Shown in pieces: positions 8,926-17,763 of a DNA stretch of 64,000 nt. The notes beneath the pieces are model-generated. The model was given only the letters and a program-made list of their open reading frames with translations, ran no database searches and was not told the origin of the DNA. The DNA lies in assembly GCF_029675105.1 (NCBI RefSeq), contig NZ_JAQQFV010000004.1, forward strand, positions 372,001 to 436,000, read 5' to 3'. Position numbers and translations under genes: made by a program. The stretch comes from Nocardia anocheti. GTDB lineage: Bacteria > Actinomycetota > Actinomycetes > Mycobacteriales > Mycobacteriaceae. Position 1 is the stretch's first letter, and every line of letters begins with the position of its first letter.

Positions 8926-11400
8926 ATGAGCCAGACCAGCGATATCGATACCGACACCGCGGCCGACAATGTGGGCGGCGGCGAGGGCGAGACGGTCGCC
9001 CCCACGCCCTATGTCCTCGGTGACGCGCCCGGTCCCCTCGACCGCGACGACCTGGTCGCCGTGGACGCGTGGTGGCGCGCGGCGAACTATCTGGCGGTCG
9101 GCCAGATCTATCTGATGCGCAATCCGCTGCTGCGCACCCCGCTGGCACCCACCGACATCAAGCCGCGTCTGCTCGGCCACTTCGGCACGGTGCCGGGTCT
9201 GAATCTGGTGTGGGCGCACGCGAATCGGCAGATCCGGCGGCGCGGACTCGACGCGGTGTTCGTCGCGGGCCCCGGTCACGGCGGGCCAGGCCCCAATGCC
9301 TGCGCCTGGCTGGAGGACGCCTACACCGTCCTGTACCCCGACATCCCCCGCGACGCGGCGGGTATGGGCAGGCTGTTCCACCAGTTCTCCTTCCCCGGCG
9401 GGGTGCCCAGCCACTGCGCGCCCGAGACGCCCGGCTCCTTCCACGAGGGCGGCGAACTCGGCTACAGCCTGCTGCACGCCTACGGCGCGGCCCTGGACAA
9501 TCCCGACCTCACCGTCTTCTGCGTCATCGGTGACGGCGAAGCCGAGACCGGCCCGCTGGCGGCCAGCTGGCACGCCAACAAGTTCCTCAACGCCGCGCGC
9601 GACGGCGCGGTGATCCCGATCCTGGCGCTCAACGAGTACAAGATCGCCAACCCGACCATCCTGGCCCGCATCCCCGAGAGCGAGCTGGTCGAGCTGCTGC
9701 GCGGGTACGGCTACGAGCCGCTGATCGTCTCCGGTGACGATCCCGCCCCCGTGCACCAGGCCATGGCGACCGCGCTGGACACCTGCCTCGACCGCGTCGC
9801 GGAATTCCAGCGCGCCGCGCGCGAGGACGGCGACACCGCCCGCCCGCGCTGGCCGATGATCGTGCTGCACACTCCCAAGGGCTGGACCTGCCCGCCGGTG
9901 GTCGACGGCGAACGCGTCGAGGGCACCTTCCGCGCGCATCAGGTGCCGCTGCCCGCCGCGCGCACCGACACCCGCCACCGTGAGGTCCTCGAACAGTGGC
10001 TGCGCTCCTACCGGCCCGACGAGCTGTTCGACGAGCACGGCCGCCCGCGCGAGATCCTGCTCGAGCAGGTCCCCGAGGCGCCGATGAGCCTGAATCCGGT
10101 CGCCAACGGCGGACTGCTGGTGCGCGCACTGGACCTGCCCGACTGGCGCGAGTACGGCGTGCCCGTCGAGCAGCCGGGCCAGGGCGCGCACGAGGCCACC
10201 CGGGTGCTCGGCGGCTGGCTGCGCGATGTCACCGCGCGCAACCCGCACAACTTCCTCACCATGGCCCCCGACGAGCTGGCCAGCAATCGCCTCCAGGACA
10301 TCCTCGAGGTGACCGGCCGCGACTGGCAGGCCGAGGTGGGCCGCTGGGACGTGGCGCTGAGCCCCACCGGCCGCGCGCTCGAGGTGCTCTCCGAGCATCT
10401 GTGCCAGGGTCTGCTGGAGGGCTATCTGCTGACCGGCCGCCACGGCGTGTTCACCTGCTACGAGGCGTTCATCCACATCGTCGACGCCATGTTCAACCAG
10501 CACGCCAAATGGCTCGACGCGAGTCTGGCCGTCCCGTGGCGGCGGCGCATCCCGAGCCTGAACTATCTGCTCACCTCGCACGTCTGGCGCCAGGACCACA
10601 ACGGCTTCACCCACCAGGACCCCGGTTTCCTGGACGTGGTCGCCAACAAGAGTCCCGAGATCGTGCGGGTGTATCTGCCGCCGGACGCCAACACCCTGCT
10701 GTCCACCTACGACCACTGCCTGCGCTCGCTGCACTACGCGAACGTGGTGGTCGCGGGTAAACAGCCGGGACCGGACTGGCTCTCGGTGGACCAGGCCGCG
10801 CTGCACTGTGCCCGCGGGGTGGGCATCTGGCCGTGGGCCAGCCACAACGACGACCCCGGCACGGTGCCGGACGTGGTGTTGGCCTGCGCGGGCGACATCC
10901 CCACCCTGGAGATCCTGGCCGCCGCCGCGATCCTGCGGGATCGCCTGCCCGACTTGCGCATCCGGGTGATCAATGTGGTCGACCTGATGCGCCTGCTGCC
11001 CGCCGACGAACATCCGCACGGCCTGCCCGATGCGACCTTCGACACCCTGTTCACCCGCGACCGCCCGGTGATCTTCGCCTTCCACGGCTACCCGTGGCTG
11101 GTGCACCGGCTCACCTACCGCCGCGCCAACCACGCCGAACTGCACGTGCGCGGCTACAAGGAGAAGGGCACGACCACCACCCCCTTCGACATGGTGATGC
11201 TCAACGACCTGGACCGGTTCCACCTGGTCATCGACGTGATCGACCGGGTCCCCGGCCTGCGCGAACGCGCGGCGGGGCTGCGCGCGGAGATGGTCGACGC
11301 CCGGCTCATCGCCCGCACCTGGACCAGGGAGCACGGCGAGGACATCCCCGTGGTGGCGAACTGGGTCTGGCCCGACGCGGGAGTGCCGAGGGCGCAGTGA
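8926..11400 (+). CDS. xfp: Xylulose-5-phosphate/fructose-6-phosphate phosphoketolase
   Basis: An 824-residue thiamine-diphosphate enzyme that cleaves xylulose 5-phosphate (and usually fructose 6-phosphate) with phosphate to acetyl phosphate plus glyceraldehyde 3-phosphate (or erythrose 4-phosphate). Seen: the family signature GHGGPGPNA (about 119), [17 protein letters not shown] (about 162), the ThDP-binding motif [11 protein letters not shown] (about 202) with a downstream Asn in [12 protein letters not shown], and the C-terminal phosphoketolase domain. GAGGAG at 8911-8916 precedes the ATG at 8926. It lies divergently from the FKBP gene. I see no acetate kinase or phosphotransacetylase partner here. 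Confidence 0.96.
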   Translation: MSQTSDIDTDTAADNVGGGEGETVAPTPYVLGDAPGPLDRDDLVAVDAWWRAANYLAVGQIYLMRNPLLRTPLAPTDIKPRLLGHFGTVPGLNLVWAHANRQIRRRGLDAVFVAGPGHGGPGPNACAWLEDAYTVLYPDIPRDAAGMGRLFHQFSFPGGVPSHCAPETPGSFHEGGELGYSLLHAYGAALDNPDLTVFCVIGDGEAETGPLAASWHANKFLNAARDGAVIPILALNEYKIANPTILARIPESELVELLRGYGYEPLIVSGDDPAPVHQAMATALDTCLDRVAEFQRAAREDGDTARPRWPMIVLHTPKGWTCPPVVDGERVEGTFRAHQVPLPAARTDTRHREVLEQWLRSYRPDELFDEHGRPREILLEQVPEAPMSLNPVANGGLLVRALDLPDWREYGVPVEQPGQGAHEATRVLGGWLRDVTARNPHNFLTMAPDELASNRLQDILEVTGRDWQAEVGRWDVALSPTGRALEVLSEHLCQGLLEGYLLTGRHGVFTCYEAFIHIVDAMFNQHAKWLDASLAVPWRRRIPSLNYLLTSHVWRQDHNGFTHQDPGFLDVVANKSPEIVRVYLPPDANTLLSTYDHCLRSLHYANVVVAGKQPGPDWLSVDQAALHCARGVGIWPWASHNDDPGTVPDVVLACAGDIPTLEILAAAAILRDRLPDLRIRVINVVDLMRLLPADEHPHGLPDATFDTLFTRDRPVIFAFHGYPWLVHRLTYRRANHAELHVRGYKEKGTTTTPFDMVMLNDLDRFHLVIDVIDRVPGLRERAAGLRAEMVDARLIARTWTREHGEDIPVVANWVWPDAGVPRAQ

Positions 11401-11445
11401 ACCCGGTTGCGGCGGCGTCGGGGTCCGGGCCACGATGGACCGACG

Positions 11446-12246
11446 ATGACCGAGCCCCGCCGCCCCGCAGCCCTCCCCCGCGACCGTCGTGACCTGACCG
11501 GACCGTTCGACGTGATCGGCGACGTCCACGGCTGCCGCGGCGAGCTCGAGTCCCTGCTCGGCGCCCTCGGCTACCGGATCACCCGGGACGTGGCGGGCCG
11601 CCCGATCGACGCGGTCCATCCCGAGGGGCGCACCGCGGTGTTCGTCGGCGACCTGGTCGACCGCGGCCCCGACACCCCCGGCGTGCTGCGCCTGGTCATG
11701 GGCATGGCCGCGGCGCGCGGCGCGCTGTGCGTGATGGGCAATCACGAGATCAAGCTCATCGGCGCGCTCGAAGGCCGGGCGGTCCGGGTCGCGCACGGCC
11801 TGGAACGCTCGCTGGCCCAGCTGGCCGAACAGGACCCCGAATTCCGTTCCGCCGCTCTCGCTTTCCTGCGCGAGCTGCCCGGCCACTATCTGCTCGACGG
11901 CGGCCGCCTGGTGATCGCGCACGCCGGACTGACCGAGAGCATGCACGGCCGTGACTCCAGTCGCGCCCGCGCCTTCGCCCTGTACGGCGCCCCGACCGGC
12001 GAGGTCGACGCGCACGGTCTGCCGGTGCGCTACGACTGGGCGCAGGACTATCGCGGCGCCGCCACGGTCGTCTACGGCCACACCCCGTCGCCGACGCTGC
12101 GCTGGGTCAACAACACCCTCTGCCTCGACACCGGCGCGGTCTTCGGCGGCGCGCTGTCGGCGCTGCGCTACCCGGAGCTGACCACCCTGTCGGTGCCCGC
12201 CGAACAGGTGTGGAGCGAACGGGCGGGCATCTCCCCCACCGGTTAG
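11446..12246 (+). CDS. Metallophosphatase, PrpE / diadenosine tetraphosphatase-like
   Basis: A 266-residue calcineurin-like phosphoesterase. It shows the ordered metal-ligand motifs FDVIGDVHGC (about 21), FVGDLVDRGPDT (about 66), VMGNHEIKL (about 96), VIAHAGL (about 157) and VVYGHTP (about 206). The motif order and lack of a membrane segment match the cytosolic PrpE/ApaH/Pnkp-phosphatase group, which acts on Ap4A or phosphoprotein substrates; the substrate cannot be read from sequence. Start is the ATG at 11446, because the ATG at 11434 runs straight into a stop; no strong ribosome-binding site is visible. Its stop codon overlaps that of the convergent DUF1801 gene by two bases. Confidence 0.85.
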   Translation: MTEPRRPAALPRDRRDLTGPFDVIGDVHGCRGELESLLGALGYRITRDVAGRPIDAVHPEGRTAVFVGDLVDRGPDTPGVLRLVMGMAAARGALCVMGNHEIKLIGALEGRAVRVAHGLERSLAQLAEQDPEFRSAALAFLRELPGHYLLDGGRLVIAHAGLTESMHGRDSSRARAFALYGAPTGEVDAHGLPVRYDWAQDYRGAATVVYGHTPSPTLRWVNNTLCLDTGAVFGGALSALRYPELTTLSVPAEQVWSERAGISPTG

Positions 12247-12647
12247 CCTTCGCCGCGGTCCTTCTTGATCTTGCGCCAGCCGCCCGCCCGGTTGTCGGCG
12301 ACGATCTGCTTCACCATGCTGCGCAGCGCGCGCTCGTTGAGCGTCTGTCCCTCGTAGACGGCGACAGTGCGCGCGGTCTTGTTGTCGTGGCCACCGGTGA
12401 TGATGTGGTCGGGGTCGGGCACGATGGCGCCGTCGTAGAGGAAGATGTTGACGTGCGTCTTGGCCGCCAGGAGCGCGCAGATATTGCCGTCCAGCACGAA
12501 ATACGGCTGCACCCGGCGCTTCACCGTTTCCTCGACGGCCGGATCGATGGCGTGGACGAGCTCGCGGACCTGGCGGCAGATCGCCTGCTGCCAGGTCGGC
12601 AGCGCGTCGATGTAGGCATCGACGCGTGGATCGACGACATAGCTCAC
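12243..12647 (-). CDS. DUF1801-family protein
   Basis: A 134-residue protein of the DUF1801/YdhG fold (SCP2-unrelated, iron-chaperone frataxin-like in structure). Seen: IDALPTWQQAICRQVRELVHA near the N-terminus, a central VQPYFVLDGNICALLAAKTHVNIFLYDGA, and the Lys/Arg-rich tail WRKIKKDRG. The function of this family is not known. I take the GTG at 12647; an upstream GTG at 12665 would add six residues (MCHHRR). Stop TAA (12243-12245) overlaps the stop of the convergent phosphatase gene. Confidence 0.75.
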   Translation of the reverse strand: MSYVVDPRVDAYIDALPTWQQAICRQVRELVHAIDPAVEETVKRRVQPYFVLDGNICALLAAKTHVNIFLYDGAIVPDPDHIITGGHDNKTARTVAVYEGQTLNERALRSMVKQIVADNRAGGWRKIKKDRGEG

Positions 12648-12806
12648 CCGCCGATGGTGACACACGCCACCCTCACCGCGGCGGCACCGCGCCCGCGATC
12701 GTCATCGAATCGTCGGCGCGACATCCCGCGCGGGACCGGCCCCGACCGGGTGGCGGGCGCCTACCATCACCAGCGGACGACCCGACTCGCTGTTGAGGAG
12801 AGGTTC

Positions 12807-13166
12807 ATGCGCCGTACGTTGCTCGCACTGATCGCGCTCGGTCCGCTGGCGGTGGCCGGTGTCGCCGCCGCCGATCCGGCGCCGCCCGGCTCGGGCACGC
12901 TCACCGTCCGCGCGATCACCGGCTCGGAACCGATTCCGGTGAACCGCGCGGAGATCACCGTCACCGCGTGCGGCACCGACCAGGTCGTCGCCACCCTCGT
13001 CAGCGGCAAGGACGGCAGCGCCACGGTGGCCCTGCCGGTGGGCTGCTACGAGGCGGCGGTGACGACCGTGCCCGGCGGCTGCGGCCTCAACGACCGGGCC
13101 CCGGCCCGGCTCGAGGTGGCCGCGGGTACCGAGGTCGGCGCCGACTTCCGCTTCGGCTGCGCCTGA
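12807..13166 (+). CDS. Small secreted protein with Ig/transthyretin-like domain
   Basis: A 119-residue exported protein. Residues 1-23 form a clear signal peptide (RRTLLALIALGPLAVAGVAA, cleavage after AAAD). The mature part has repeated beta-strand-like segments (GTLTVRAITGSEPIPVNRAEITV, GSATVALPVGCYEAAVT) resembling a carboxypeptidase-regulatory or transthyretin-like sandwich, with four cysteines that could form two disulfides. GAGGAG at 12795-12800 precedes the ATG. Role unknown; it converges on the secreted esterase gene with a 3-base gap. Confidence 0.7.
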   Translation: MRRTLLALIALGPLAVAGVAAADPAPPGSGTLTVRAITGSEPIPVNRAEITVTACGTDQVVATLVSGKDGSATVALPVGCYEAAVTTVPGGCGLNDRAPARLEVAAGTEVGADFRFGCA

Positions 13167-13169
13167 GCG

Positions 13170-14477
13170 CTACCGGCAGCCCACGAAGGCGTCGAGGTCG
13201 ATCGCGGCGGCCATCGCCTGATATCCCGCCGCGTTCGGATGCAGATTGTCCGGCCCGGCGAAGCGCGGGTCGAGCACGTCCGGATTCGCCGGATCACGCA
13301 GCGCCGCGTCGAAATCCACCACGCTGTCGGAGAGCCGCTGCGCCCTGATCCAGGCATTGATCCGCTGCCGCACCGGATTCGAGTACGGGAGGGTGAGCAT
13401 GCCGTCGGCGAGGGCGTTGCTCGCGGGCAGGATGGTGCCCAGGTGTACCGCCAGCCCGGCGGCGCGCAGCCGCTCGATCAGCGTGGTGTACCCGGCGACG
13501 ATCTGCTCGTAGCTCGCCCCGATCGGGATGCCCAGGTCGTTGATGCCCTCGAGCACGATCACATCGGTGACCCCGGCCTTGCCGATCACGTCCCGCTCCA
13601 CCCGGTCGACGGCGGCGGGCCCGAACTGCGGGATGAACCCGTCACGGGTCACCCGATTGCCCGAGATCCCGGCATTGAGCACCGCGAACGGCTTGCCCGC
13701 CGCGTCGAGTCGCCGCTGCAGGAAGTCCGAGTAGCGCACATTCCGGTCCACGACGCCCGGCTCCTGGGGTGTGCCGAGGAAATTCGCCGAGACGTACCCG
13801 TCGGTGATCGAGTCGCCGAAGGCCACGATGGCCCCCGCCGCGCCGGGCGCCCGCACATCCAGTCCGGAGACCAGTGGCACGGCCGTGGTGCGCAGCGGCA
13901 GCCCGGCGCCCGAGGGATCGGCGGTGCTGTCCCCGGCGAACGGCAGACTGTAGTAACTGGTGGCATTGCCGTTGAAGTGTTCGGTCGGCAGCACCGCGAA
14001 TCCGGGCAGGTGGACACTCACCGCCAGCGGCGTGAACCCGTCGACCGACAGATCGACCGGATCGCTGACGAGATCGGCGCCGGGAGCCAGGATCACGCTC
14101 GCGCTGCCACCGAAGGTCACCTCGCGCAGCGATTCCGGCCGCACCGCCGCACCGCCCGCCGAGGTCGCGATGGTCACCCGGCCGACGGCCATCGGCACGG
14201 GCCGGGTCCGGTTGGTCAGGTGCACACGCAGTTCCGCGCCGCCGAGGTGCGGGGTGATCAGGACGCGGTAGGTCTGATCCGAGACCGACAGCTGCGGCAC
14301 CAGCGCCGGGTCCACCGCGCCGAACGAATCCGAGGGCGCGGCCATCCAACTACCGACCCACCCGGTGGCGGCGCATCCCGGCGGCGCCGCCGAGGACCCA
14401 CCCGGAGCGAGCGCCGTCAGCAGAACCGTCGCGCCGATGACCAGAGACCACTTTCCCACCACACCGACTCCCACCAC
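13170..14477 (-). CDS. Secreted SGNH/GDSL-family hydrolase
   Basis: A 435-residue exported esterase or lipase. A signal peptide covers about residues 1-30 (WSLVIGATVLLTALAPGGSSA). SGNH blocks are all present: block I AFGDSITDGY (Ser about 222), block II NAGISGNRV (Gly), block III EGINDLG (Asn), and block V DNLHPNAAGY (catalytic His). The N-terminal 200 residues form an extra beta-rich domain, as in rhamnogalacturonan-acetylesterase-like actinobacterial SGNH proteins. The 5' end has a run of in-frame GTG codons (14477, 14474, 14462 and others), so the exact start is uncertain. Substrate unknown; cell-envelope or plant ester lipids are reasonable guesses. Confidence 0.88.
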   Translation of the reverse strand: MVGVGVVGKWSLVIGATVLLTALAPGGSSAAPPGCAATGWVGSWMAAPSDSFGAVDPALVPQLSVSDQTYRVLITPHLGGAELRVHLTNRTRPVPMAVGRVTIATSAGGAAVRPESLREVTFGGSASVILAPGADLVSDPVDLSVDGFTPLAVSVHLPGFAVLPTEHFNGNATSYYSLPFAGDSTADPSGAGLPLRTTAVPLVSGLDVRAPGAAGAIVAFGDSITDGYVSANFLGTPQEPGVVDRNVRYSDFLQRRLDAAGKPFAVLNAGISGNRVTRDGFIPQFGPAAVDRVERDVIGKAGVTDVIVLEGINDLGIPIGASYEQIVAGYTTLIERLRAAGLAVHLGTILPASNALADGMLTLPYSNPVRQRINAWIRAQRLSDSVVDFDAALRDPANPDVLDPRFAGPDNLHPNAAGYQAMAAAIDLDAFVGCR

Positions 14478-14547
14478 CGCGAACCACTACCGGCGGTAAC
14501 GGTAAGAGTCTCGTGGACAGTGCGTCCCGGGAATACGAATCCCGGCG

Positions 14548-15300
14548 TCAGTCCTTCGGGCCGCCCGCCACGTAGAGCACCTGACCGGAGACGAACCCGG
14601 CACCCTCGCTGGCGAAGAACGAGGCGGCGTGGGCGATATCGGCGGGCGCGCCGACCCGGTTGACCGGGATCTGCGAGGCGGCCGCGGCCTTGAACGCCTC
14701 GAAGTCGGCGCCGACGCGGGCGGCGGTGGCCGCGGTCATCTCGGTTTCGATGAAGCCGGGGGCGATGGCGTTGGCGGTGACGCCGAACTTGCCCAGTTCG
14801 AAGGCCAGCGTCTTGGTGAAGCCCTGCATGCCCGCCTTGGCGGCGGAGTAGTTGGCCTGGCCGCGATTGCCCAGCGCCGAGGTGCTCGACAGGTTGACGA
14901 CGCGGCCGAACCCGGCCTCGACCATGTACTTCTGCACCGCGCGCGTCATCAGGAAGGCCCCGCGCAGATGCACGTTCAGGACGGTGTCCCAGTCGTCGAC
15001 CGACATCTTGAACAGCAGATTGTCGCGCAGCACGCCCGCGTTGTTGACCAGCGCGACCGGTGCGCCGAGTTCGGTGGCGATCCGCTCGACCGCGGCGGTG
15101 ACGGCGGCCTCGTCGCTGACATCCGCGCCGACCGCGAGGGCCCGGCCGCCCGCGGCCTCGATCGCGGCGACGGTGTCGGCGCAGGCCGCCTCGTCGAGGT
15201 CGAGCACGGCGACGGCGTATCCGTCGGTGGCGAGCCGGAGCGCGACCGCGGCACCGATCCCCCGTGCGGCTCCCGTGACAACAGCGACCCTGGCAGTCAT
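14548..15300 (-). CDS. fabG: 3-oxoacyl-ACP reductase-like short-chain dehydrogenase
   Basis: A 250-residue SDR with the classical fold: NADP-binding TGAARGIGAAVA (about 9-20), NNAGVL (about 86), catalytic Ser in VNLSSTSALG (about 138) and YSAAKAG (Tyr about 151, Lys about 155). It ends SGQVLYVAGGPKD, a FabG-type C-terminus. TAGGAG precedes the ATG at 15300. It stands alone rather than in a fatty-acid synthesis cluster, so a general NADPH-dependent beta-ketoacyl or other ketone reductase is the safest call. Confidence 0.85.
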   Translation of the reverse strand: MTARVAVVTGAARGIGAAVALRLATDGYAVAVLDLDEAACADTVAAIEAAGGRALAVGADVSDEAAVTAAVERIATELGAPVALVNNAGVLRDNLLFKMSVDDWDTVLNVHLRGAFLMTRAVQKYMVEAGFGRVVNLSSTSALGNRGQANYSAAKAGMQGFTKTLAFELGKFGVTANAIAPGFIETEMTAATAARVGADFEAFKAAAASQIPVNRVGAPADIAHAASFFASEGAGFVSGQVLYVAGGPKD

Positions 15301-15336
15301 GCGATCTCCTACGACCCTGAGCTGGGCGAATGGTGA

Positions 15337-15413
<77 letters not shown>

Positions 15414-15454
15414 AGTCCTCGGGGCGGGATCGCCGACGAGGGAATTCGTGTTTG

Positions 15455-15525
<71 letters not shown>

Positions 15526-15528
15526 AGG

Positions 15529-15564
15529 CATACGACATCGATGGGATCGCCACGATGTCGTGTG
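15529..15564 (-). repeat. Leader hairpin immediately upstream of tRNA-Gly
   Basis: Twelve-base arms CATACGACATCG (15529-15540) and CGATGTCGTGTG (15553-15564) are complementary except at one position, around a 12-base loop. The hairpin would occupy essentially the whole 5' leader between the predicted transcription start and the tRNA 5' end, 3 nt from the RNase P site. Confidence 0.6.
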
Positions 15565-15571
15565 CGCCACG

Positions 15572-15602
15572 ACTGTACCGAACCCCGCGCGGTAAAAGCC
15601 AA
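15572..15602 (-). promoter_or_regulatory. Candidate promoter of the tRNA-Gly/tRNA-Pro transcript
   Basis: On the minus strand, TTGGCT (complement of 15597-15602) and TACAGT (complement of 15572-15577) are spaced by 19 bases. The start would fall near 15565, placing the leader hairpin at the very 5' end of the RNA. The long spacer makes the -35 call weak. Confidence 0.4.
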
Positions 15603-15851
15603 TCAGCCCCCCGGACTCCCCGGCGGCGCGCGCCGGACACGAGTACCCGTCGGCACGGACGCTATGCCCGATTAGGGCCTAATGACCCTAGCTACGAATC
15701 CCTTACGCGGACACGATGGTTGGTGCGCGCCGTCGGGGAACCGGCGCCCGCCGCACGGGGGGATTAAACAGGATGATTTTCCTCGAAAACCTCGCGTGTG
15801 GGCGGCGAGTAGGCCACCATGAGATGGCGCGCAACCCGGCGAGGAGGGACC

Positions 15852-15935
15852 ATGGCGACCCAACGTCCACCACCCAGAACAGGGCTATACGCTGCACATT
15901 CGGGTGCTCTGAAAATTTCTCCGGAAAGTGTGTAA
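15852..15935 (+). CDS. Possible 27-residue small protein
   Basis: In the 570-bp interval between the tRNA promoter and the GGDEF gene, GAGGAGGGAC (15841-15850) sits one base before an ATG that opens a 28-codon frame (including TAA) encoding MATQRPPPRTGLYAAHSG and then nine more residues. The ribosome-binding site is among the best in the window, and the local base composition drops (AAAATTTCT), unlike spurious frames here. It could be a leader peptide or a small protein; nothing similar is known to me. Not supported beyond the signal and reading frame. Confidence 0.3.
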   Translation: MATQRPPPRTGLYAAHSGALKISPESV

Positions 15936-16132
15936 CGCCAGAGCGGCTGCAGCGATGTCATACCCGATCGCCATTCGCGAGAGACTGTAACGCGTGCTAG
16001 AACGCGACTTTTCGGTCTCGGGTGGCTTGCTAGAATCCTTTTTGCCGGACGGGGGTATCTGGAAAGGGGGCGGTGAGCGTGTACCGAACTCGGTGGACTC
16101 AACCGCGTAGCAGTGCGAACGAGCGAGGTGGC
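15936..16132. other. Non-coding interval before the GGDEF gene
   Basis: Contains two -10-like words on the plus strand, GCTAGAAC near 15995 and GCTAGAAT near 16030, the second followed by a T-run. A start from the latter near 16042 would give the GGDEF transcript a leader of about 115 nt. I see no known riboswitch fold in it. The stretch upstream (15603-15840) also lacks any supportable gene. Confidence 0.35.
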
Positions 16133-16159
16133 ATGTCCGTCGCCACCGACCGCCGGTGA
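16133..16159 (+). CDS. Possible 8-codon upstream ORF of the GGDEF gene
   Basis: ATG at 16133 opens MSVATDRR and stops at TGA (16157-16159), whose last base is the A of the GGDEF ATG (16159), a TGATG overlap. A GAGG lies a few bases upstream (GAGCGAGGTGGC). Since the GGDEF gene itself has no ribosome-binding site, coupled translation through this frame is plausible. Confidence 0.25.
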   Translation: MSVATDRR

Positions 16160-17121
16160 TGTCGATGACTGTCCACATCGAGCCACCGGTCGCCGCGATG
16201 GCCCGCGCCTGGGCCCGCGCGGTGTGTGCCGAGCCCGGATCGTCCACGGCGCCGCACCAGTTGGAGCCGGTTCTCGTCGACATCGTCGAGCGCCTGCTGC
16301 ACCTGGCCAGGACCGAACCGTTCCCGGTGCCGCAGGCACGGATGCTGGGTGCCCGGCTGGCCGAGGCGCCCTTCGAACGAACCCGGATGCTGGCGCACGC
16401 CACCCGCTGGCTGCTCGGCTTCCCCTCCGGCGTGCCCGGCTCGCTGGTGGCCACCCGCTGGCCGCTGGTCGCCAGTCAGGCCATCGACAGCTACGCGCAG
16501 GCGCTGCAGGAACGGGCGCTGGCGCAACAGGAACAGAACATCTCGGCGAAAGTGTCGCTGCGCGTACAGGAGATCGCCGCGCTGCAGCACCGCTTGCGCC
16601 ACGAGGCGACCCACGACGCTCTCACCGACCTGGCCAACCGCACCCTGCTGCAGGAACGGGTCCGCGCCTTCGCGGCCGACCCCACCCGTGGCGTCGGCGT
16701 GCTGGTGGTCGACCTGGACCGGTTCAAGCAGATCAACGACGGCTACGGGCACGCGATCGGCGACGAGGTCCTCGTCGAGCTGGCCAACCGGCTGCGCGAG
16801 GTCTGCCCGCCCGAGACGGTGATCTGCCGGTACGGCGGCGACGAGTTCGTCGTCGCGGCCAACCCCCGGCGCGACACCCTCGGCGAGCTGGCGCACCGCG
16901 TGGTCGCGGCGCTGCGCGACCCGGTGTGGTCGAGCGCGGGCCCGGTCCCGGTGTCGGCGAGTGTGGGCACGGCGTTCTGCGCGCCGGGAAAGACGTGCGA
17001 TTTCACCGACCTGCTGCGTCGCGCCGACCGCGCGATGTATTCGGCGAAATCCGCGGGCGGGCGGCGTTTCGCGCTCGCCGAATCGGGCGACCCCGAACTG
17101 GGAACGGCGGTCGCGGGCTGA
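16159..17121 (+). CDS. GGDEF-domain protein, probable diguanylate cyclase
   Basis: A 320-residue soluble protein. Residues 1-120 are a helical sensor-like region without a recognised domain, then a likely coiled-coil linker (ALQERALAQQEQNISAKVSLRVQEI) and a GGDEF domain from about 145 to 310. The catalytic signature is intact (CRYGGDEFVV, about 233-242) and the metal/substrate motif DLDRFKQINDGYGH is present, so c-di-GMP synthesis from two GTP is expected. The RxxD inhibitory site five residues before GGDEF is missing (PPET instead), so product inhibition by that route is unlikely. No EAL domain. Start candidates GTG 16156, ATG 16159 and ATG 16165 all lack a good ribosome-binding site. Confidence 0.88.
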   Translation: MSMTVHIEPPVAAMARAWARAVCAEPGSSTAPHQLEPVLVDIVERLLHLARTEPFPVPQARMLGARLAEAPFERTRMLAHATRWLLGFPSGVPGSLVATRWPLVASQAIDSYAQALQERALAQQEQNISAKVSLRVQEIAALQHRLRHEATHDALTDLANRTLLQERVRAFAADPTRGVGVLVVDLDRFKQINDGYGHAIGDEVLVELANRLREVCPPETVICRYGGDEFVVAANPRRDTLGELAHRVVAALRDPVWSSAGPVPVSASVGTAFCAPGKTCDFTDLLRRADRAMYSAKSAGGRRFALAESGDPELGTAVAG

Positions 17122-17156
17122 GTCGGATCGCGAAGCCTGCACTTCGCGGTCCGGCT
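17121..17156. terminator. Bidirectional terminator between GGDEF and RDD genes
   Basis: Fifteen-base arms AGTCGGATCGCGAAG (17121-17135) and CTTCGCGGTCCGGCT (17142-17156) pair with two G-T type mismatches around a 6-base loop, between two convergent stop codons. Confidence 0.75.
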
Positions 17157-17175
17157 CAACCTATTCCGGGAACTG

Positions 17176-17688
17176 TCAGTGTTCGGTGTAGCCGAGGGAG
17201 CCGGTAACCATCGCGGGCGCGGCCAGATCACGACGACGCACCACGACCAGTGCGGGCGCGTGCTGCTGGACACCGCCCAACCGGAGCGGGCCGCGGTGGT
17301 TGAAGAACGCGCGCAACATTTCCCTGACGCTCGGCCTGCTGCCGTCCGAACCGCGGATCCAGACCAGTCCTGTCACCAGCTGCCCGATACTCGAACCCGC
17401 GAAGCTGGGTAGCAGCACCGCGTTGACCAGTGACGTCGTCAGCACCACGACGATGCTCGTGAGCAGGATCGGTGTCTGATCGTCCCGCAGCATCAGATCC
17501 CGCTCGTTCAGCAGCAGAAACAGATACCCGGCCATGAACGGTCCGAACACCACCACGACGTCGAGGACGTTCGCGATCGCATTGCGCAGTATCCGTGGCG
17601 ACGGATAGCGGCTGTCCCCCGTGGCCCCGTGCTGATGCGGTGTGTAAGCCGAACGACGCCCCGCGTCGAGATTCCCCCGATAACTCAT
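17176..17688 (-). CDS. RDD-family membrane protein
   Basis: A 170-residue protein with about three membrane spans: a first long span VVVVFGPFMAGYLFLLL (about 50-67), a second ILLTSIVVVLTTSLVNAVLL (about 78-98), and the shorter third segment followed by SIGQLVTGLVWIRGSDGSRPSVREM, which matches the conserved C-terminal part of RDD domains (GxxxxGLxV...G..p...a..R). The N-terminal RDD motif is degenerate. Start taken at ATG 17688; an in-frame start at 17763 would add an unstructured 25 residues. The role of most RDD proteins is unknown. It converges on the GGDEF gene. Confidence 0.7.
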   Translation of the reverse strand: MSYRGNLDAGRRSAYTPHQHGATGDSRYPSPRILRNAIANVLDVVVVFGPFMAGYLFLLLNERDLMLRDDQTPILLTSIVVVLTTSLVNAVLLPSFAGSSIGQLVTGLVWIRGSDGSRPSVREMLRAFFNHRGPLRLGGVQQHAPALVVVRRRDLAAPAMVTGSLGYTEH

Positions 17689-17763
17689 GCCGACATGATG
17701 GCACAGCGGACCCGGTCCGGCGGCCGACACGGGCATCCCCACCGGCTCAGCCGATCCCGTCAC

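Noticed and set aside
8596..12663. A 1355-codon open frame on the minus strand opposite the phosphoketolase and phosphatase
   Set aside because: Same GC-skew artefact; it crosses three real genes on both strands and lacks any domain.
15716..16000. 94-codon plus-strand frame containing a Cys-rich segment
   Set aside because: No ribosome-binding site for its starts, no conserved look, and it overlaps the better-supported 27-codon frame in another phase.
15936..16132. A c-di-GMP or c-di-AMP riboswitch in the leader of the GGDEF gene
   Set aside because: None of the conserved riboswitch core sequences I know could be placed in the leader.
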